From positions 1-64,000 of the forward strand of contig CAMLKG010000016.1 in assembly GCA_946480695.1 (NCBI GenBank): DNA of 64,000 nucleotides, read 5' to 3'. Positions within the stretch are counted from its first letter, which is position 1. The number at the start of each line of letters is the position of its first letter. The notes beneath the pieces were generated by a model. That model was not told where the DNA came from, ran no database searches, and was given only the letters and a program-made list of their open reading frames with translations. Below, piece after piece: positions 8,691 through 18,020 of this stretch. This stretch comes from an uncultured Cellvibrio sp. Lineage in GTDB: Bacteria; Pseudomonadota; Gammaproteobacteria; Pseudomonadales; Cellvibrionaceae. The position numbers and the translations under genes were made by a program.

Positions 8691-10949
8691 TCACTTGTCA
8701 GCCACTTCTGCCTTATCCACCTTCTGGAAACCGCGAGGTAGTTTGTTACCGCGACGCCCCCGCTCGCCTTTGTAATGCTCAAGGTCGGAAGCTTTCAAGG
8801 TAATGTGACGCTTGCCCGAATAAAGCGTTAGCTGCTGCCCCGGGTGGATCACATTCAGGGAAACCACAAATTCCTCGCGGCTTTGCACCTTGGCCGCCGG
8901 GATATTCATAATCTTATTGCCCTTACCCTTCGCCAATTCCGGCAGCTCTGTTACCGGGAAGACTAACAAGCGGCCATCGTTACTCACCGCGGCCAATTGG
9001 GCTTGTTCAGGGCTGTTGATCAGTTGCGGAGGCAACACCAGGGCTCCCTCCGGCAGGGTCAGCAAGGCCTTGCCCGCTTTGTTCTTGCTGGCGAGGTCTT
9101 CCAGCCTGGCGACAAAACCATAGCCTGCATCCGATGCGATCAGCACGCGCTGGCTGTCCGCACCCATTAGCGCGCCTTCAAAGGTCGCACCGCTGGGCGG
9201 GCTGATACGGCCACTTAAGGGCTCGCCCTGGCCACGCGCCGATGGCAGGTTATGGGCCGGAACGGCGTAACTGCGGCCGGTGGAATCGAGCAATATCACG
9301 CTCTGGTTACTTTTGCCCTGTACCGCAAACTTGAAACTATCGCCCGCCTTGTAGCTTAAGCCGGCGGCATCCACATCGTGGCCTTTGGCCGCGCGAATCC
9401 AGCCTTTATCGGAAATCACAACGGTGACGGCCTCGGCACTCACCAATTCCGTTTCGCTCAAGGCTTGGGCCTCAGCTCGCTCGACGATAGGCGAGCGGCG
9501 GTCATCGCCAAATTGATCTGCGACCTGCAATAATTCCTTACGCACAAGGTTTTTTAATTTCACTGCCGAATCAAGGATTTTTTGTAAACCGTCACGCTCT
9601 TTGATTAAATCGTTTTGTTCCTCGCGGATTTTCATTTCCTCCAAACGCGCCAACTGGCGCAATTTGGTTTCGAGGATGTACTCCGCTTGCATTTCAACCA
9701 AATTGAAACGCTTCATCAATATCGGTTTTGGATTATCTTCCTCGCGGATAATACGAATTACTTCATCCACATTCAGGAAAACAATCATCAAGGCTGCCAA
9801 CCTCAGCAGGCGCTCTTCCACTTTTTCCAATCGATATTGCAAACGGCGGCGAGTAGTTACGGTACGGAAGCTCAACCATTCGGAAAGGATTTTATTGAGC
9901 GGTTTTACCGCCGGGCGACCATCGATACCGATCATGTTCATATTGACACGATAGGTGCGTTCCAATTCAGTGGTCGCGAATAAATGCTGCATGATTTGTT
10001 CAAGGTCAACGCGATTGGACCGTGGCACTATGACCAGGCGCGTCGGGTTTTCATGATCCGATTCATCGCGCAGATCCGCAACCATCGGCAATTTTTTTGC
10101 CTGCATTTGCGCGGCGATTTGCTCAAGAATTTTTGCACCGCTCACCTGGTGTGGTAGCGCGGTGATAACAATATCGCCCGATTCTTCATCTTTTTGCCAC
10201 ACCGCGCGCATACGGATACTGCCGCGGCCGCTTTCATACATTTTGATAATGTCGTCACGCGAGGAAATAATTTCCGCTTCCGTGGGCATATCCGGGCCGA
10301 GGATATGCTGGCAAAGTTCAGTTACCGTTGCTGACGGGTTGTCCAGTAAATGCACGCAGGCGTTAACCACTTCGCGCAAATTGTGCGGGGGAATATCGGT
10401 GGCCATACCGACTGCGATACCCGTAGTACCATTCAATAATACGTTGGGAACACGTGCAGGCAATACCGTGGGCTCTTCCAAAGTGCCATCAAAGTTTGGC
10501 TGCCAGTCAACGGTACCCTGCCCTAGCTCCTCCAATAAAACTTCGCTGTATTTGGTGAGGCGCGACTCGGTATAACGCATGGCCGCGAAAGATTTCGGAT
10601 CATCCGGCGAGCCCCAGTTGCCCTGGCCATCCACCAGGGTATAGCGATAGGAAAATGGCTGGGCCATCAACACCATGGCTTCGTAAGATGCCGAATCGCC
10701 GTGCGGGTGGAATTTACCAATGACATCGCCCACGGTGCGCGCGGATTTCTTGTATTTCGCACTGGATTTCAACCCCAGTTCGCTCATTGCATACACAATG
10801 CGACGCTGGACCGGCTTGAGGCCGTCACCGATATTTGGCAAGGCGCGATCAAGGATGACATACATGGAATAATCGAGATAGGCTTTCTCGGTGTAGTCCT
10901 TGAGCGCGATGCGCTCGTCGGCTTCGGGCAGGGTTATTTCTTCACTCAT
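8691..10949 (-). CDS. parC: DNA topoisomerase IV subunit A
   Basis: At 752 residues this has the usual length of gammaproteobacterial ParC. The N-terminal breakage-reunion domain shows [36 protein letters not shown] near the start. The catalytic Tyr region is [18 protein letters not shown], where the Tyr in MRYTE is expected to bond to DNA. The quinolone-resistance region around [24 protein letters not shown] is intact with a Ser at the usual position. The C-terminal beta-pinwheel covers roughly the last 250 residues. ParC with ParE decatenates sister chromosomes; parE is not in this window. The length and the short C-terminal domain favour ParC over GyrA. AGGA precedes the ATG at 10949 with six bases between. 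Neighbours are a LEA14-like lipoprotein upstream and a PilZ protein downstream. Confidence 0.96.
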   Translation of the reverse strand: MSEEITLPEADERIALKDYTEKAYLDYSMYVILDRALPNIGDGLKPVQRRIVYAMSELGLKSSAKYKKSARTVGDVIGKFHPHGDSASYEAMVLMAQPFSYRYTLVDGQGNWGSPDDPKSFAAMRYTESRLTKYSEVLLEELGQGTVDWQPNFDGTLEEPTVLPARVPNVLLNGTTGIAVGMATDIPPHNLREVVNACVHLLDNPSATVTELCQHILGPDMPTEAEIISSRDDIIKMYESGRGSIRMRAVWQKDEESGDIVITALPHQVSGAKILEQIAAQMQAKKLPMVADLRDESDHENPTRLVIVPRSNRVDLEQIMQHLFATTELERTYRVNMNMIGIDGRPAVKPLNKILSEWLSFRTVTTRRRLQYRLEKVEERLLRLAALMIVFLNVDEVIRIIREEDNPKPILMKRFNLVEMQAEYILETKLRQLARLEEMKIREEQNDLIKERDGLQKILDSAVKLKNLVRKELLQVADQFGDDRRSPIVERAEAQALSETELVSAEAVTVVISDKGWIRAAKGHDVDAAGLSYKAGDSFKFAVQGKSNQSVILLDSTGRSYAVPAHNLPSARGQGEPLSGRISPPSGATFEGALMGADSQRVLIASDAGYGFVARLEDLASKNKAGKALLTLPEGALVLPPQLINSPEQAQLAAVSNDGRLLVFPVTELPELAKGKGNKIMNIPAAKVQSREEFVVSLNVIHPGQQLTLYSGKRHITLKASDLEHYKGERGRRGNKLPRGFQKVDKAEVADK

Positions 10950-11050
10950 TTAACATCCTGAAAAAACAAAATTCGGATTACATTTTTTGTTGGAAAATCG
11001 GTTAACCGCCGATTTTTTTGAAGCGATCTTGATGCGCTTTTTAGGCGACT

Positions 11051-11542
11051 CTATTTTCTTGCTGCCAAAGGAATAGTGCCTTTTTCATTCACGCGTAATG
11101 CGGGCAACCAGGCGCTAAAGTCCAACTTGGCGGAAAAATTATAATTCACCTGTTCACGCACCGCAGTGCGGCTGAAATGCTCCAGCAAGCGCACGATTTG
11201 TATCACATTAGCGGTAACCACTACTTTAACCGGAGTCTCCTTATACGCAATGAGTGTCGGCAATTCATTGCTTACACCGCTAAGTACATCAAAATTTTCA
11301 ATGCCGATAGTGTAGGAAATACCGCGTAAGGATAAATCGCGGTCATTGGGGTTGGAGATTAACAAGCTCACTTCAATGGGCTGGGTAAAGCCTTGTGCCG
11401 GTAGTAACTGTAAACCGGAAACCTTAACACTGGGCTGCTCCAGCTTCGGCTGCATACTGGAACAACTCGCCAATAACATACAAATAGTTATAAAAAAAAC
11501 TTTATTCCACATTAGCGATATATTTGAAGAAAATTTAGTCAC
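11051..11542 (-). CDS. LEA14-like (water stress/hypersensitive response domain) lipoprotein
   Basis: I place the start at GTG 11542 because it has a strong AAGGAG at eight-base spacing. An ATG at 11512 lies further in with no good ribosome site, and a longer frame from 11626 would put unlikely residues before the signal sequence. The product is about 163 residues with a lipobox ending in ASC, a short linker, then one beta-sandwich of LEA14 type (VSGLQLLPAQGFTQPIEVSLLISNPNDRDLSLRGISYTIGI and onward). In bacteria such small exported LEA14-like proteins are common and mostly of unknown role. Curiously an out-of-frame ATG sits just after the Shine-Dalgarno sequence and makes a four-codon mini-ORF overlapping the GTG. 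The 216 bases upstream show only a possible 7-bp stem (GGCGATT at 11657, AATCGCC at 11683). Confidence 0.8.
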   Translation of the reverse strand: MTKFSSNISLMWNKVFFITICMLLASCSSMQPKLEQPSVKVSGLQLLPAQGFTQPIEVSLLISNPNDRDLSLRGISYTIGIENFDVLSGVSNELPTLIAYKETPVKVVVTANVIQIVRLLEHFSRTAVREQVNYNFSAKLDFSAWLPALRVNEKGTIPLAARK

Positions 11543-11842
11543 TTTGCATACTCCTTGAAAAAATCCGGTTCGGTTGAAACCGGGAAAACCTGAAAAATGT
11601 GATTGGTTGCACCCGAATCTTAACAACTCTGTGATCTAATCCGCCGGCGCTTGACTGGCGATTATCGTTACACCAGCCAGGCAATCGCCCTAAATAGTGT
11701 TCAATTGCGGCAGTAAACGTGAGAGTAAACCGCTGCACTTATTTGATTGGACTTTTATTTATCGCAGCAGTTGCCGGATTTGCACACTGCGTTACCTTGC
11801 CATTGATGGTCAGTTTCCGAGCATTAACCTTGACTGACTTTT

Positions 11843-12217
11843 ATGTTGAATCCACCACAAAAACAATTAATCAACCCTGATGATTTATTCGGTAGCCGTG
11901 AAATTCGCTTCCATGATCGGCGCGAATCCCATTATCCGCAATTAATGCGCTTGTGTGCCGATTTTGATTTTTCCGTGCTCCAGGTACAGCGCAAAGTTTT
12001 TAGTCATCTAACGCGCAGGTTAGTGCCCGGGGCATTTGAATTTTTTCTGGCGTTACGCGATGAAACCAGCGGTTATTGGTTTAGCGTGTCGCCAGCGGCG
12101 GAAAACCTGGCATTACTCAATGATTACTGCAAAACCCACGAAGTTGATTTATTGCACATGCATTTATTTGGCGATGATGAAGACGCGGTAGAGCTGCCCG
12201 GGGAAGCGTTTTATTAA
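11843..12217 (+). CDS. Conserved-looking hypothetical protein, 124 aa
   Basis: I do not recognise this family. The product is small, acidic and soluble with no signal peptide or membrane segment; about a third of residues are charged and the C-terminus ends LFGDDEDAVELPGEAFY. Codon use resembles the neighbours and the frame is uninterrupted, which supports a real gene. It is the only plus-strand gene among minus-strand neighbours here, and its stop lies 23 bases from the stop of the DUF2750-like gene. A short GGGCG-CTT-CGCCC hairpin follows the stop. No function is proposed. Confidence 0.6.
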   Translation: MLNPPQKQLINPDDLFGSREIRFHDRRESHYPQLMRLCADFDFSVLQVQRKVFSHLTRRLVPGAFEFFLALRDETSGYWFSVSPAAENLALLNDYCKTHEVDLLHMHLFGDDEDAVELPGEAFY

Positions 12218-12240
12218 GGGCGCTTCGCCCGCAGCGTTAA

Positions 12241-12624
12241 TTACTCCCCCATCTCGCTTTCAAATTCCTCAAGCAGGTCGAGGGGTTCCATTTCCTCGCC
12301 TTCCAGCGCTTCGTTCCAATTGATGCCGACCAGCAAGACGTCTTCGTGCATACCGGGCAGCCATTCTTCGAGGAACTCCTCCAGATCCACCGGTACCGGT
12401 TGGTAGGTTTTCCAATCATCGACGCAATGCGCGCGCGCGAAAGTTTCCTGTGACCAGAAGGGCATCACATCCACATTATCGTGTTCTTCCGAGGCGCTGA
12501 GTGCCCAGCCATCCGGCCCTTGCAAACCCCAGACACAACCCAGTTCCATAGCCTCCACAATAAAACGGTCGAGGTTTTCGGCGGGATCATCGCCCAGCGG
12601 TTCGATAGTGACTGTATCGCTCAT
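12241..12624 (-). CDS. DUF2750 family protein
   Basis: Starting at ATG 12624, the protein has 127 residues; a longer frame to 12687 would overlap the next gene and add unlikely residues. It is very acidic, especially at the C-terminus (ALEGEEMEPLDLLEEFESEMGE). The order GWALSASEE, then VMPFWSQETFARAH with a Trp, then LEEFLEEWLPGM and VLLVGINWN matches the DUF2750 pattern as I remember it, a family of small cytoplasmic proteins of unknown function. The gene follows the YgjP-like metallopeptidase gene by 40 bases on the same strand. Assignment to the family is by pattern memory only. Confidence 0.72.
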   Translation of the reverse strand: MSDTVTIEPLGDDPAENLDRFIVEAMELGCVWGLQGPDGWALSASEEHDNVDVMPFWSQETFARAHCVDDWKTYQPVPVDLEEFLEEWLPGMHEDVLLVGINWNEALEGEEMEPLDLLEEFESEMGE

Positions 12625-12664
12625 GCTGATTGCCTTTGAAGTTCTCTTTAGCGTTAAAAAATAG

Positions 12665-13402
12665 TTAGAGGCAGAGCCGGCCACCATGGGTTTTCAGCCA
12701 GGCCCGATCAGTTTTACAATTGGGGCAAAGGCTGGTTACCAACGCCCAGAAATCGGCGCTGTGGTTTTGGTGGCGCAGGTGGCTGACTTCGTGGGCGACA
12801 AGATAATCGACTATAGCCTCGGGGGCCAGCAGTATCTGCCAGTTATATTGGATTACCCCTTTGCTGGTGCAGTGGCCCCATTTGGAGCGCGTCGCCCGGA
12901 TTTTCACCAGGGAATATCTGAGCCCTGCACTTGTACAAAGCTCAGCCGTTTTGCGGGTGAGGATGTGCAAGGCTTGCTGTTGGTACCAACGGGCCAGCAG
13001 GGAGCGGATCTGTTCCTGTTCCGTCATGCGCACCCGCGAAGATAAAAGCACATGCAACTCTTGCCCGACCCGCCCGATCGCGGCGCGCGTGCCCCGACCG
13101 ATGACGAGCCGCAAGCTTTCATTCATAAACGGGACAATAGTACCGGCACCATAATGCGGGGCCGCGGGCAAGGCGGCCAACATCGCTTGTTGCTCGGCAA
13201 GCTTTGCCCTTACCCAGGCGGCCTTTTGCTGGAGGAACGCTACCAGGAAAGTTTTGGCGGTATTCAATGGCGCGCGGATGACGACGTTTGCCGCCCGCAC
13301 TTCAATGCTGATGGTTCGCCGGCGCGCTGAGCGGGCAATTGTATAGTCAAACCCCAACTCCGGTTCCGCTGCGGTTTTTTTCAGGCCGATAACTTCATCC
13401 AT
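12665..13402 (-). CDS. YgjP-like zinc metallopeptidase (DUF45 family)
   Basis: A 245-residue soluble protein ending in the characteristic metalloprotease segment: HEVSH at about residues 204-208 supplies two His ligands and the catalytic Glu, and the downstream HQNHSADFW supplies another His. Upstream, KIRATRSKWGHCTSKGVIQYNWQILLAP is the conserved core of the YgjP/M48-like DUF45 family. The biochemical substrate is not established. I use ATG 13402; a TTG at 13414 overlaps the stop of the upstream gene (TTGA) and could be used through translational coupling. It probably forms an operon with the metallo-beta-lactamase-fold gene just upstream and the DUF2750 gene downstream. Confidence 0.88.
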   Translation of the reverse strand: MDEVIGLKKTAAEPELGFDYTIARSARRRTISIEVRAANVVIRAPLNTAKTFLVAFLQQKAAWVRAKLAEQQAMLAALPAAPHYGAGTIVPFMNESLRLVIGRGTRAAIGRVGQELHVLLSSRVRMTEQEQIRSLLARWYQQQALHILTRKTAELCTSAGLRYSLVKIRATRSKWGHCTSKGVIQYNWQILLAPEAIVDYLVAHEVSHLRHQNHSADFWALVTSLCPNCKTDRAWLKTHGGRLCL

Positions 13403-13410
13403 ATACGGAA

Positions 13411-14058
13411 TCAACCAAAATGTTTATCCGCGACAAACGGATTGGTTGCACGTTCCTGGCCCAGGGTGGACATAGGGCCGTGGCCGGGAATAAAGCGCAC
13501 CTCATCACCCAGGGGAAATACCCTGGTGCGAATGGCATTAATTAAATCGGTGTGGTTGCCGCGCGGGAAATCGGTACGGCCAATCGATCCCTTGAACAGC
13601 ACATCACCCACCAGGGCGAGTTGCGAGGCGCGATGGAAGAAAATGACATGGCCGGGTGTATGGCCCGGGCAATGCAAAACCTCCAGGATTTCATTACCGA
13701 CCTGGACCTGGTCGCCGTGGTTCAGTAATTGGGTGGGCTGGAAACCTTCCACCGGTGTAAATCCCATCATTTGCGCCTGCTGGGGAAGGAGGTTAATCCA
13801 GAAAAGATCATCGGCATGGGGGCCGATGACCGGCAACCCCAGTTGCTTTACCAGGGCGGCGGTACCGCCAACATGGTCCAGGTGGCCGTGGGTAAGCAGG
13901 ATTTTCGCCAGCGTCACATCCAAAGCGTTTACAGCCGCCAGGATTCGCTCGATATTACCGCCCGGATCGACAACGGCGGCCGCGCGGGTTTGGTCGCACC
14001 ACAGCAAGGTGCAATTCTGTTGGTAATGGGTGACCGGGATGATCTGGTAATGCAGCAC
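13411..14058 (-). CDS. MBL-fold hydrolase, glyoxalase II / YcbL-like
   Basis: I start at GTG 14058, which has GAGG eight bases upstream and gives the usual beginning LHYQIIPVTHYQQNC; an upstream frame to 14097 lacks support. The product, about 215 residues, has the metallo-beta-lactamase signature THGHLDHVGG at about residues 56-65 (His57, His59, Asp61, His62) and later metal ligands in CPGHTPGHV and FIPGHGP. Its short length fits the YcbL group of glyoxalase II-like thioesterases more than full glyoxalase II, which has a longer C-terminal helical domain. The likely reaction is hydrolysis of a thioester such as S-lactoylglutathione. Its stop abuts the start of the YgjP-like gene. Confidence 0.88.
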   Translation of the reverse strand: MLHYQIIPVTHYQQNCTLLWCDQTRAAAVVDPGGNIERILAAVNALDVTLAKILLTHGHLDHVGGTAALVKQLGLPVIGPHADDLFWINLLPQQAQMMGFTPVEGFQPTQLLNHGDQVQVGNEILEVLHCPGHTPGHVIFFHRASQLALVGDVLFKGSIGRTDFPRGNHTDLINAIRTRVFPLGDEVRFIPGHGPMSTLGQERATNPFVADKHFG

Positions 14059-14135
14059 AGCGGAACCTCGCGCGAAACAAGGCCGCCAAGATACCACAGC
14101 TCTTAAGCGATGGATTTACCGCCCCGGCGATGTAA

Positions 14136-14765
14136 TCAGTAAAATCCCAGGGTGTGGCCCTGGCGAGCAATATAAACCGATGTCATCCCCACTTCCATGC
14201 GCCGGGCAATGGATGCCTCTGCTTTAAGCGCCCCTTCGCGGAAGTTATCAAGGGCGTTGTAAAACATGGCGGTGAAATAATCGGCGTCTGTGTCGCGCGG
14301 GGTAAATACTTCGATGCGGCACATGCTGGTGTGGCAGCTAATGGTATTGACACTGACGCGCATCAAGCCTCCATGGGAAGAAAACATCTCGCGCAGGGAT
14401 TGCTCATAACCACTGGCCCACTCGACATCAATGGGCTCCGCATCAAATAGCCTGGTCGCCTTGTCATAAACGGCATTTTCCTTGTGAAATACCGCCTGGC
14501 GGGCGGCTTCGGGCCCAAGCCCGGTAATTTCCCGTACAGGCGCCGGCGTTTCGGATGCCAATTGCTGCTCGCCCCCCTTGGGGGTAATGGACTCCATACG
14601 GGGAAGTTGATCGCGCGGTTTGGTAGTGGAAGCCGGCGGCGTAAACCGCGCTTCAGCGGGCGGGATTTGTCGCTGGTGATCCAGGCAAATACCCAACGCC
14701 AGCAGCGGCAGTAACAAGATCCCCCCCCACAGCGGTAACCTGGTTTTGACCGTGTGCAAATTCAC
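14136..14765 (-). CDS. Exported protein of unknown function, Cys-pair domain
   Basis: The 209-residue product has an N-terminal hydrophobic segment (about residues 10-28), followed by a Pro/Thr-rich linker and a roughly 115-residue C-terminal domain. That domain contains two closely spaced cysteines in SCHTSMCRIEVF, likely a periplasmic disulfide, then an alpha-helical stretch FTAMFYNALDNFREGALK. I recognise no named family. It lies 71 bases downstream of the LPMO stop on the same strand, but a good terminator sits between them, so it is probably a separate unit. It could be anchored by an uncleaved N-terminal helix rather than secreted. Confidence 0.65.
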   Translation of the reverse strand: MNLHTVKTRLPLWGGILLLPLLALGICLDHQRQIPPAEARFTPPASTTKPRDQLPRMESITPKGGEQQLASETPAPVREITGLGPEAARQAVFHKENAVYDKATRLFDAEPIDVEWASGYEQSLREMFSSHGGLMRVSVNTISCHTSMCRIEVFTPRDTDADYFTAMFYNALDNFREGALKAEASIARRMEVGMTSVYIARQGHTLGFY

Positions 14766-14783
14766 AATACCACCTCGTTTAAT

Positions 14784-14814
14784 CTCAAAAACCCCTGGCG
14801 CTAAACCAGGGGTT
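14784..14814 (-). terminator. Rho-independent terminator after LPMO gene
   Basis: Read on the minus strand, AACCCCTGG (14814-14806) pairs with CCAGGGGTT (14798-14790) around a seven-base loop and is followed by a T-run. It ends the LPMO transcript and separates it from the downstream unknown gene. Confidence 0.85.
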
Positions 14815-14835
14815 AGTTTGCCTTACATTTTTATA

Positions 14836-15819
14836 TCACTTGCTATTGCATGTCACTTGACCGACACAGGTTTGGCTATTTTCATTGTGCCAACCGGTAG
14901 TCTGGGTTTTACAGATAGGCACCTGCCAGCCATACCAGTTGCAATACGCGGTATTGCCAACGGATGACGAACTGGGGGTTACGCCAATACTGCTGCTGGA
15001 TGAGCTGCGCGGAACACTGGATGAACTGCGCGGAACGCTCGATGGAGACAAGCTTGAGCGCGCAACCGAACTGGGCGCCACACTTGAGCGGGGCGCGGAC
15101 GAAGCGGGCGTTGAGCTAACATTGCCGCCGCCGATCTGCACATCAATACAGCCATGGAAGCGTTCGTAAGTTGGCGGTTCACGACCCCACTCAGCATAAA
15201 TCACATGGCGACCGGTGCGCGCTGGCACGGTACAGGTGGTATGGACGTGAGCCGTTGCCTTATCGGCGCGGACATTGGGATAGGCTCCCGGATTGTCATC
15301 GTTATATGGCAGGTCGCAGAATGGCTGGTCTTCAAAATCCGCCCAGGTCAGTTCTTTACCGACCTGATACACAAAGCCAGGTTTGGTAATCCAGTAGCGG
15401 AAATCCGAGCTGTCATCAAAGTGTGGGCCATTGCTGATATCCCAGGAAAAAGTCAGGGTACCGGCATTGATATTATTTACCGGCCAATTGATGGCGTTAT
15501 CCCACGGCGTCTTGCCACCGTTCCAGGTTTCGCTATCGAACCCGCACACGTTTTTCGATACGGGCCCGAGCACCTTGCGCCCCTGGTGATGGTTAAGCAC
15601 GCTCATGTAGGAGTAGCCACCATTGAAATCATTTGCAAACGCATCGCCGCATACAGGATACCTGGCGGTGCCGTTCGCGACTTCATCAGGCTTGGTGACC
15701 TTGCCGCAAAAATAATTGCGCGCACCGGGGCTATCGACAAATCCGTGACCGAAAGTTACCGCAGAAAAGGCGAGCAACACTGCGCCTAAACCGCTTCGCT
15801 GGATAAAGTTTTTATTCAT
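14836..15819 (-). CDS. AA10 lytic polysaccharide monooxygenase with polyserine linker and CBM10
   Basis: The 327-residue precursor has a signal peptide cleaved so that His25 (TFG|HGFV) becomes the N-terminal copper ligand. His133 in NGPHFDD completes the histidine brace, and Phe221 in ERFHGCIDV is the likely axial residue. The AA10 domain covers about 25-232, then a Ser/Pro/Arg-rich linker (233-288), then a CBM10 module (290-327) with its CNWYG...PIC...W..EN..C pattern that binds cellulose. The architecture matches the CBM10-bearing cellulose-oxidising LPMO described in Cellvibrio japonicus, which oxidises C1 of crystalline cellulose; regioselectivity here is inferred from that resemblance. 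A strong GAGGAG precedes the ATG. Its own terminator follows. The roughly 410 bases upstream are non-coding. Confidence 0.95.
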   Translation of the reverse strand: MNKNFIQRSGLGAVLLAFSAVTFGHGFVDSPGARNYFCGKVTKPDEVANGTARYPVCGDAFANDFNGGYSYMSVLNHHQGRKVLGPVSKNVCGFDSETWNGGKTPWDNAINWPVNNINAGTLTFSWDISNGPHFDDSSDFRYWITKPGFVYQVGKELTWADFEDQPFCDLPYNDDNPGAYPNVRADKATAHVHTTCTVPARTGRHVIYAEWGREPPTYERFHGCIDVQIGGGNVSSTPASSAPRSSVAPSSVARSSLSPSSVPRSSSSVPRSSSSSSIGVTPSSSSVGNTAYCNWYGWQVPICKTQTTGWHNENSQTCVGQVTCNSK

Positions 15820-16230
15820 TATTCACGCTCCTCTATAACCGGATAGAAAAAGACTCCGCACGGGAATCAAAACCCCCGGGAAACCTGCCTTGGGAACTGC
15901 AAGCAACGACTAGCCTTCAGCGAAAGGATCAGCTCCCTGCTGAAGAACTACCTGATTTCCATGAAAAGAAAAAAATCCCACCACAGGATTGCCGGAGAGA
16001 CAAAGCAATTGCCGAACGAGTGCTGATGAACCGCAAAATCATAGGAGAATGCACTGGTAATTTTGTTATTTTTTTATGCCTGCCCGATGTGTATTGCAAC
16101 TGGTAGACAAGTAGGCAACTGCACGGCTGAGTCTCGACCTCGCAGACAGCGCTGTCAAATTGTTAAAAACAATAACCCTATTGATTTAAAATATGCGTGG
16201 AATTAAAAGCCATAAAAAATTATTTAGCCG
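15820..16230. other. Non-coding interval upstream of LPMO gene
   Basis: About 410 bases with no supported gene, serving as the LPMO promoter region (-) and the 3' flank of the DUF6488-like gene. A stem CTTCAGC (15914-15920) / GCTGAAG (15939-15945) could form about 100 bases upstream of the LPMO start. I see no known riboswitch motif and no confident sigma-70 promoter. Confidence 0.5.
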
Positions 16231-16611
16231 TCAATTTATTTTTCCAGAAGATGAATTTGCCGACACGCTGGTAAAATCCCCGGTGTAATTTGCCCCGATA
16301 AGCTCTCCGTCCAGGCGAATTTTTATGTAAATGGTTTTTGCCTCCGCCGGATTAACAATCGAAACCACATAATAACCGCGGCCGTTTTCAAAAATATTGG
16401 CGTTAGCCTCGCTCACCTGGGCCCAACTCAATGGCAATTTATCCACCTCAAAGGGCGATGGCATTGTTGTGTAGCGCTTCGCTGCCTCCAAACCGATCCC
16501 AATCGCCGACTTCATTGATACCGGCGCGTGGCCATGGCCTTCGTGCGCCCACGCGACCGGGGCTACTATCAGGGTGAACAAAATCCAGGTTAAATTCATC
16601 AGCGATTTCAT
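16231..16611 (-). CDS. Periplasmic His-motif protein, DUF6488-like
   Basis: Starting at ATG 16611 (GAGGAA upstream), the protein has 126 residues with a signal peptide ending VAWA and a mature N-terminus HEGHGHAP, a likely metal-binding His cluster. The rest (AAKRYTTMPSPFEVDKLPLSWAQVSEANANIF ... GRGYYVVSIVNP ... IYIKIRLDGELIGANYTGDF) fits the pattern of the DUF6488 family, small periplasmic proteins often found near heavy-metal efflux or copper genes. None of those genes is nearby; the flanking genes are the LPMO (a copper enzyme, 411 bases away on the same strand) and, divergently, psd. A link to copper supply for the LPMO is tempting but unproven. Confidence 0.72.
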   Translation of the reverse strand: MKSLMNLTWILFTLIVAPVAWAHEGHGHAPVSMKSAIGIGLEAAKRYTTMPSPFEVDKLPLSWAQVSEANANIFENGRGYYVVSIVNPAEAKTIYIKIRLDGELIGANYTGDFTSVSANSSSGKIN

Positions 16612-16818
16612 AAGTTCCTCTGCGTTATTGTTATCTAAAAAATCATGGGGAGCCGGAGCAATTGCCCGATCCATATTCGAACAGAGATACGCCTGTAAGA
16701 ACAGTACCTGGTTAGCAAGTTCACGCGTAGTGCGCAGAGTTTGTTACACTGCCGCCTGTTTTGCGGTCCTAGCGAAAACCTGATTGCCCACACCTGACTG
16801 AAGGAAAATGACCCACGC

Positions 16819-17670
16819 ATGAACCCACGTATTTTTATTGGTTTGCAACACCTGGTTCCGCAGCATGCGCTATCGCGTGCCGCCGGATGGCTGGCCAGCA
16901 CCCGGAACACTTTTATCAAAAATACTTTTATTAAATGGTTTGTAAAACATTACCACGTGGATATGAGCCTCGCGGTGGAAGAAAATCCGGAGGCCTATAC
17001 CTGCTTTAATGATTTTTTTACCCGGGCGCTAAAACCCGGTGTACGCCCCATAGATCCCGCTGCCAATACCATTGTTTGCCCCGCCGATGGCGCTATCAGC
17101 CAGTTGGGGAACATTATCGATGGCAAAATTTTCCAGGCCAAAGGCCAGAATTACAGCGCGCTCGAATTGCTGGGCGGCGATGAAGCGCTGGCTGCCGAAT
17201 TTATCAATGGCAACTTTGCAACCGTGTATTTATCACCGCGCGATTATCACCGGGTCCACATGCCCTATGGTGGTAAATTGCGCTCCATGGTCAGCGTGCC
17301 GGGCGAATTATTTTCGGTCAATGCCGTTACCGCTGAAAATGTACCGCGCCTGTTCTCGCGCAATGAACGGGCCGTTGCGATTTTTGATACAGATATAGGC
17401 CCCATGGCCGTGGTGTTGGTGGGGGCGATGATTGTGGCGGGAATAGAAACTGTGTGGGATGGTCAAATAGCCCCCTTCGCCAGCCGCGATATTGCGACCT
17501 CCAATTATCCCTACCAAAATATTTATTTGAATAAGGGGGACGAAATGGGTCGCTTTAAACTCGGCTCTACCGCCATCATTCTATTTGCCCATAACAAGAT
17601 GCGATGGGATGAAAAATTTTCCGCCGGTGTCCCTACCAGAATGGGTGAACGCATGGGAAAAATTACTTAA
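16819..17670 (+). CDS. psd: Phosphatidylserine decarboxylase proenzyme
   Basis: A 283-residue protein of normal bacterial length. The autocleavage motif LGST is visible in FKLGSTAIILF near residue 253; cleavage before the Ser generates the pyruvoyl cofactor and the alpha and beta chains. Other family segments are present: FFTRALKPGVRPID, the PADGAISQLG region, YLSPRDYHRVHMPYGG with its catalytic His, and NERAVAIFDTDIGPMAVVLVGAMIVAG. The enzyme makes phosphatidylethanolamine from phosphatidylserine at the inner membrane. It is a single gene diverging from the DUF6488-like gene. The ATG at 16819 is preceded by an AAGGA at a somewhat long distance, with an out-of-frame ATG between. Confidence 0.96.
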   Translation: MNPRIFIGLQHLVPQHALSRAAGWLASTRNTFIKNTFIKWFVKHYHVDMSLAVEENPEAYTCFNDFFTRALKPGVRPIDPAANTIVCPADGAISQLGNIIDGKIFQAKGQNYSALELLGGDEALAAEFINGNFATVYLSPRDYHRVHMPYGGKLRSMVSVPGELFSVNAVTAENVPRLFSRNERAVAIFDTDIGPMAVVLVGAMIVAGIETVWDGQIAPFASRDIATSNYPYQNIYLNKGDEMGRFKLGSTAIILFAHNKMRWDEKFSAGVPTRMGERMGKIT

Positions 17671-18020
17671 TACCCGATTAAATTATACGCTCGGGATTGG
17701 CAGGAGGCCGCACGGCACTGCAACGGAATGCGATGTAACTTTAGGAAACGCCCCATTCCGGAAAATTCACACGGCTATCCGCGATGCCCACTAAAAAATA
17801 AAAAAACCTTGATTGGGCTATGCAACTCACTTAGTGTGTTACTTCGCTCAGGAGCTTACATCCGGAAAGTCTTACCGCCGGTTTGGAGCCGGTTTGGAGA
17901 GAAGTCCCCGGGCAACAATAAAAATAATATCGCTTTCCCTATCGGAATTATCCTTGCAATCCAGCGTGGTTTCGGTCAATCCGTCGAACTTTAATAATTA
18001 ATCAAGACGAGATTGTAGCT
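17671..18020. other. Intergenic region upstream of pectate lyase
   Basis: About 350 bases without a supported gene. It holds a short tandem repeat, CCGGTTTGGAG twice at 17878-17899, and is AT-rich toward the pectate-lyase start. I could not assign a promoter or known riboswitch with confidence; the transcription start of the lyase must lie here. Confidence 0.45.

Noticed and set aside
12217..12240. GGGCG-CTT-CGCCC hairpin as terminator between convergent genes
   Set aside because: Short stem and no T-run; not enough support.
15820..16230. Possible riboswitch upstream of the LPMO gene
   Set aside because: A hairpin exists but no conserved motif of c-di-GMP, cobalamin or other classes could be matched.
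17878..17899. CCGGTTTGGAG direct repeat as a CRISPR or regulator array
   Set aside because: Only two short adjacent copies without spacers; too little to call anything.
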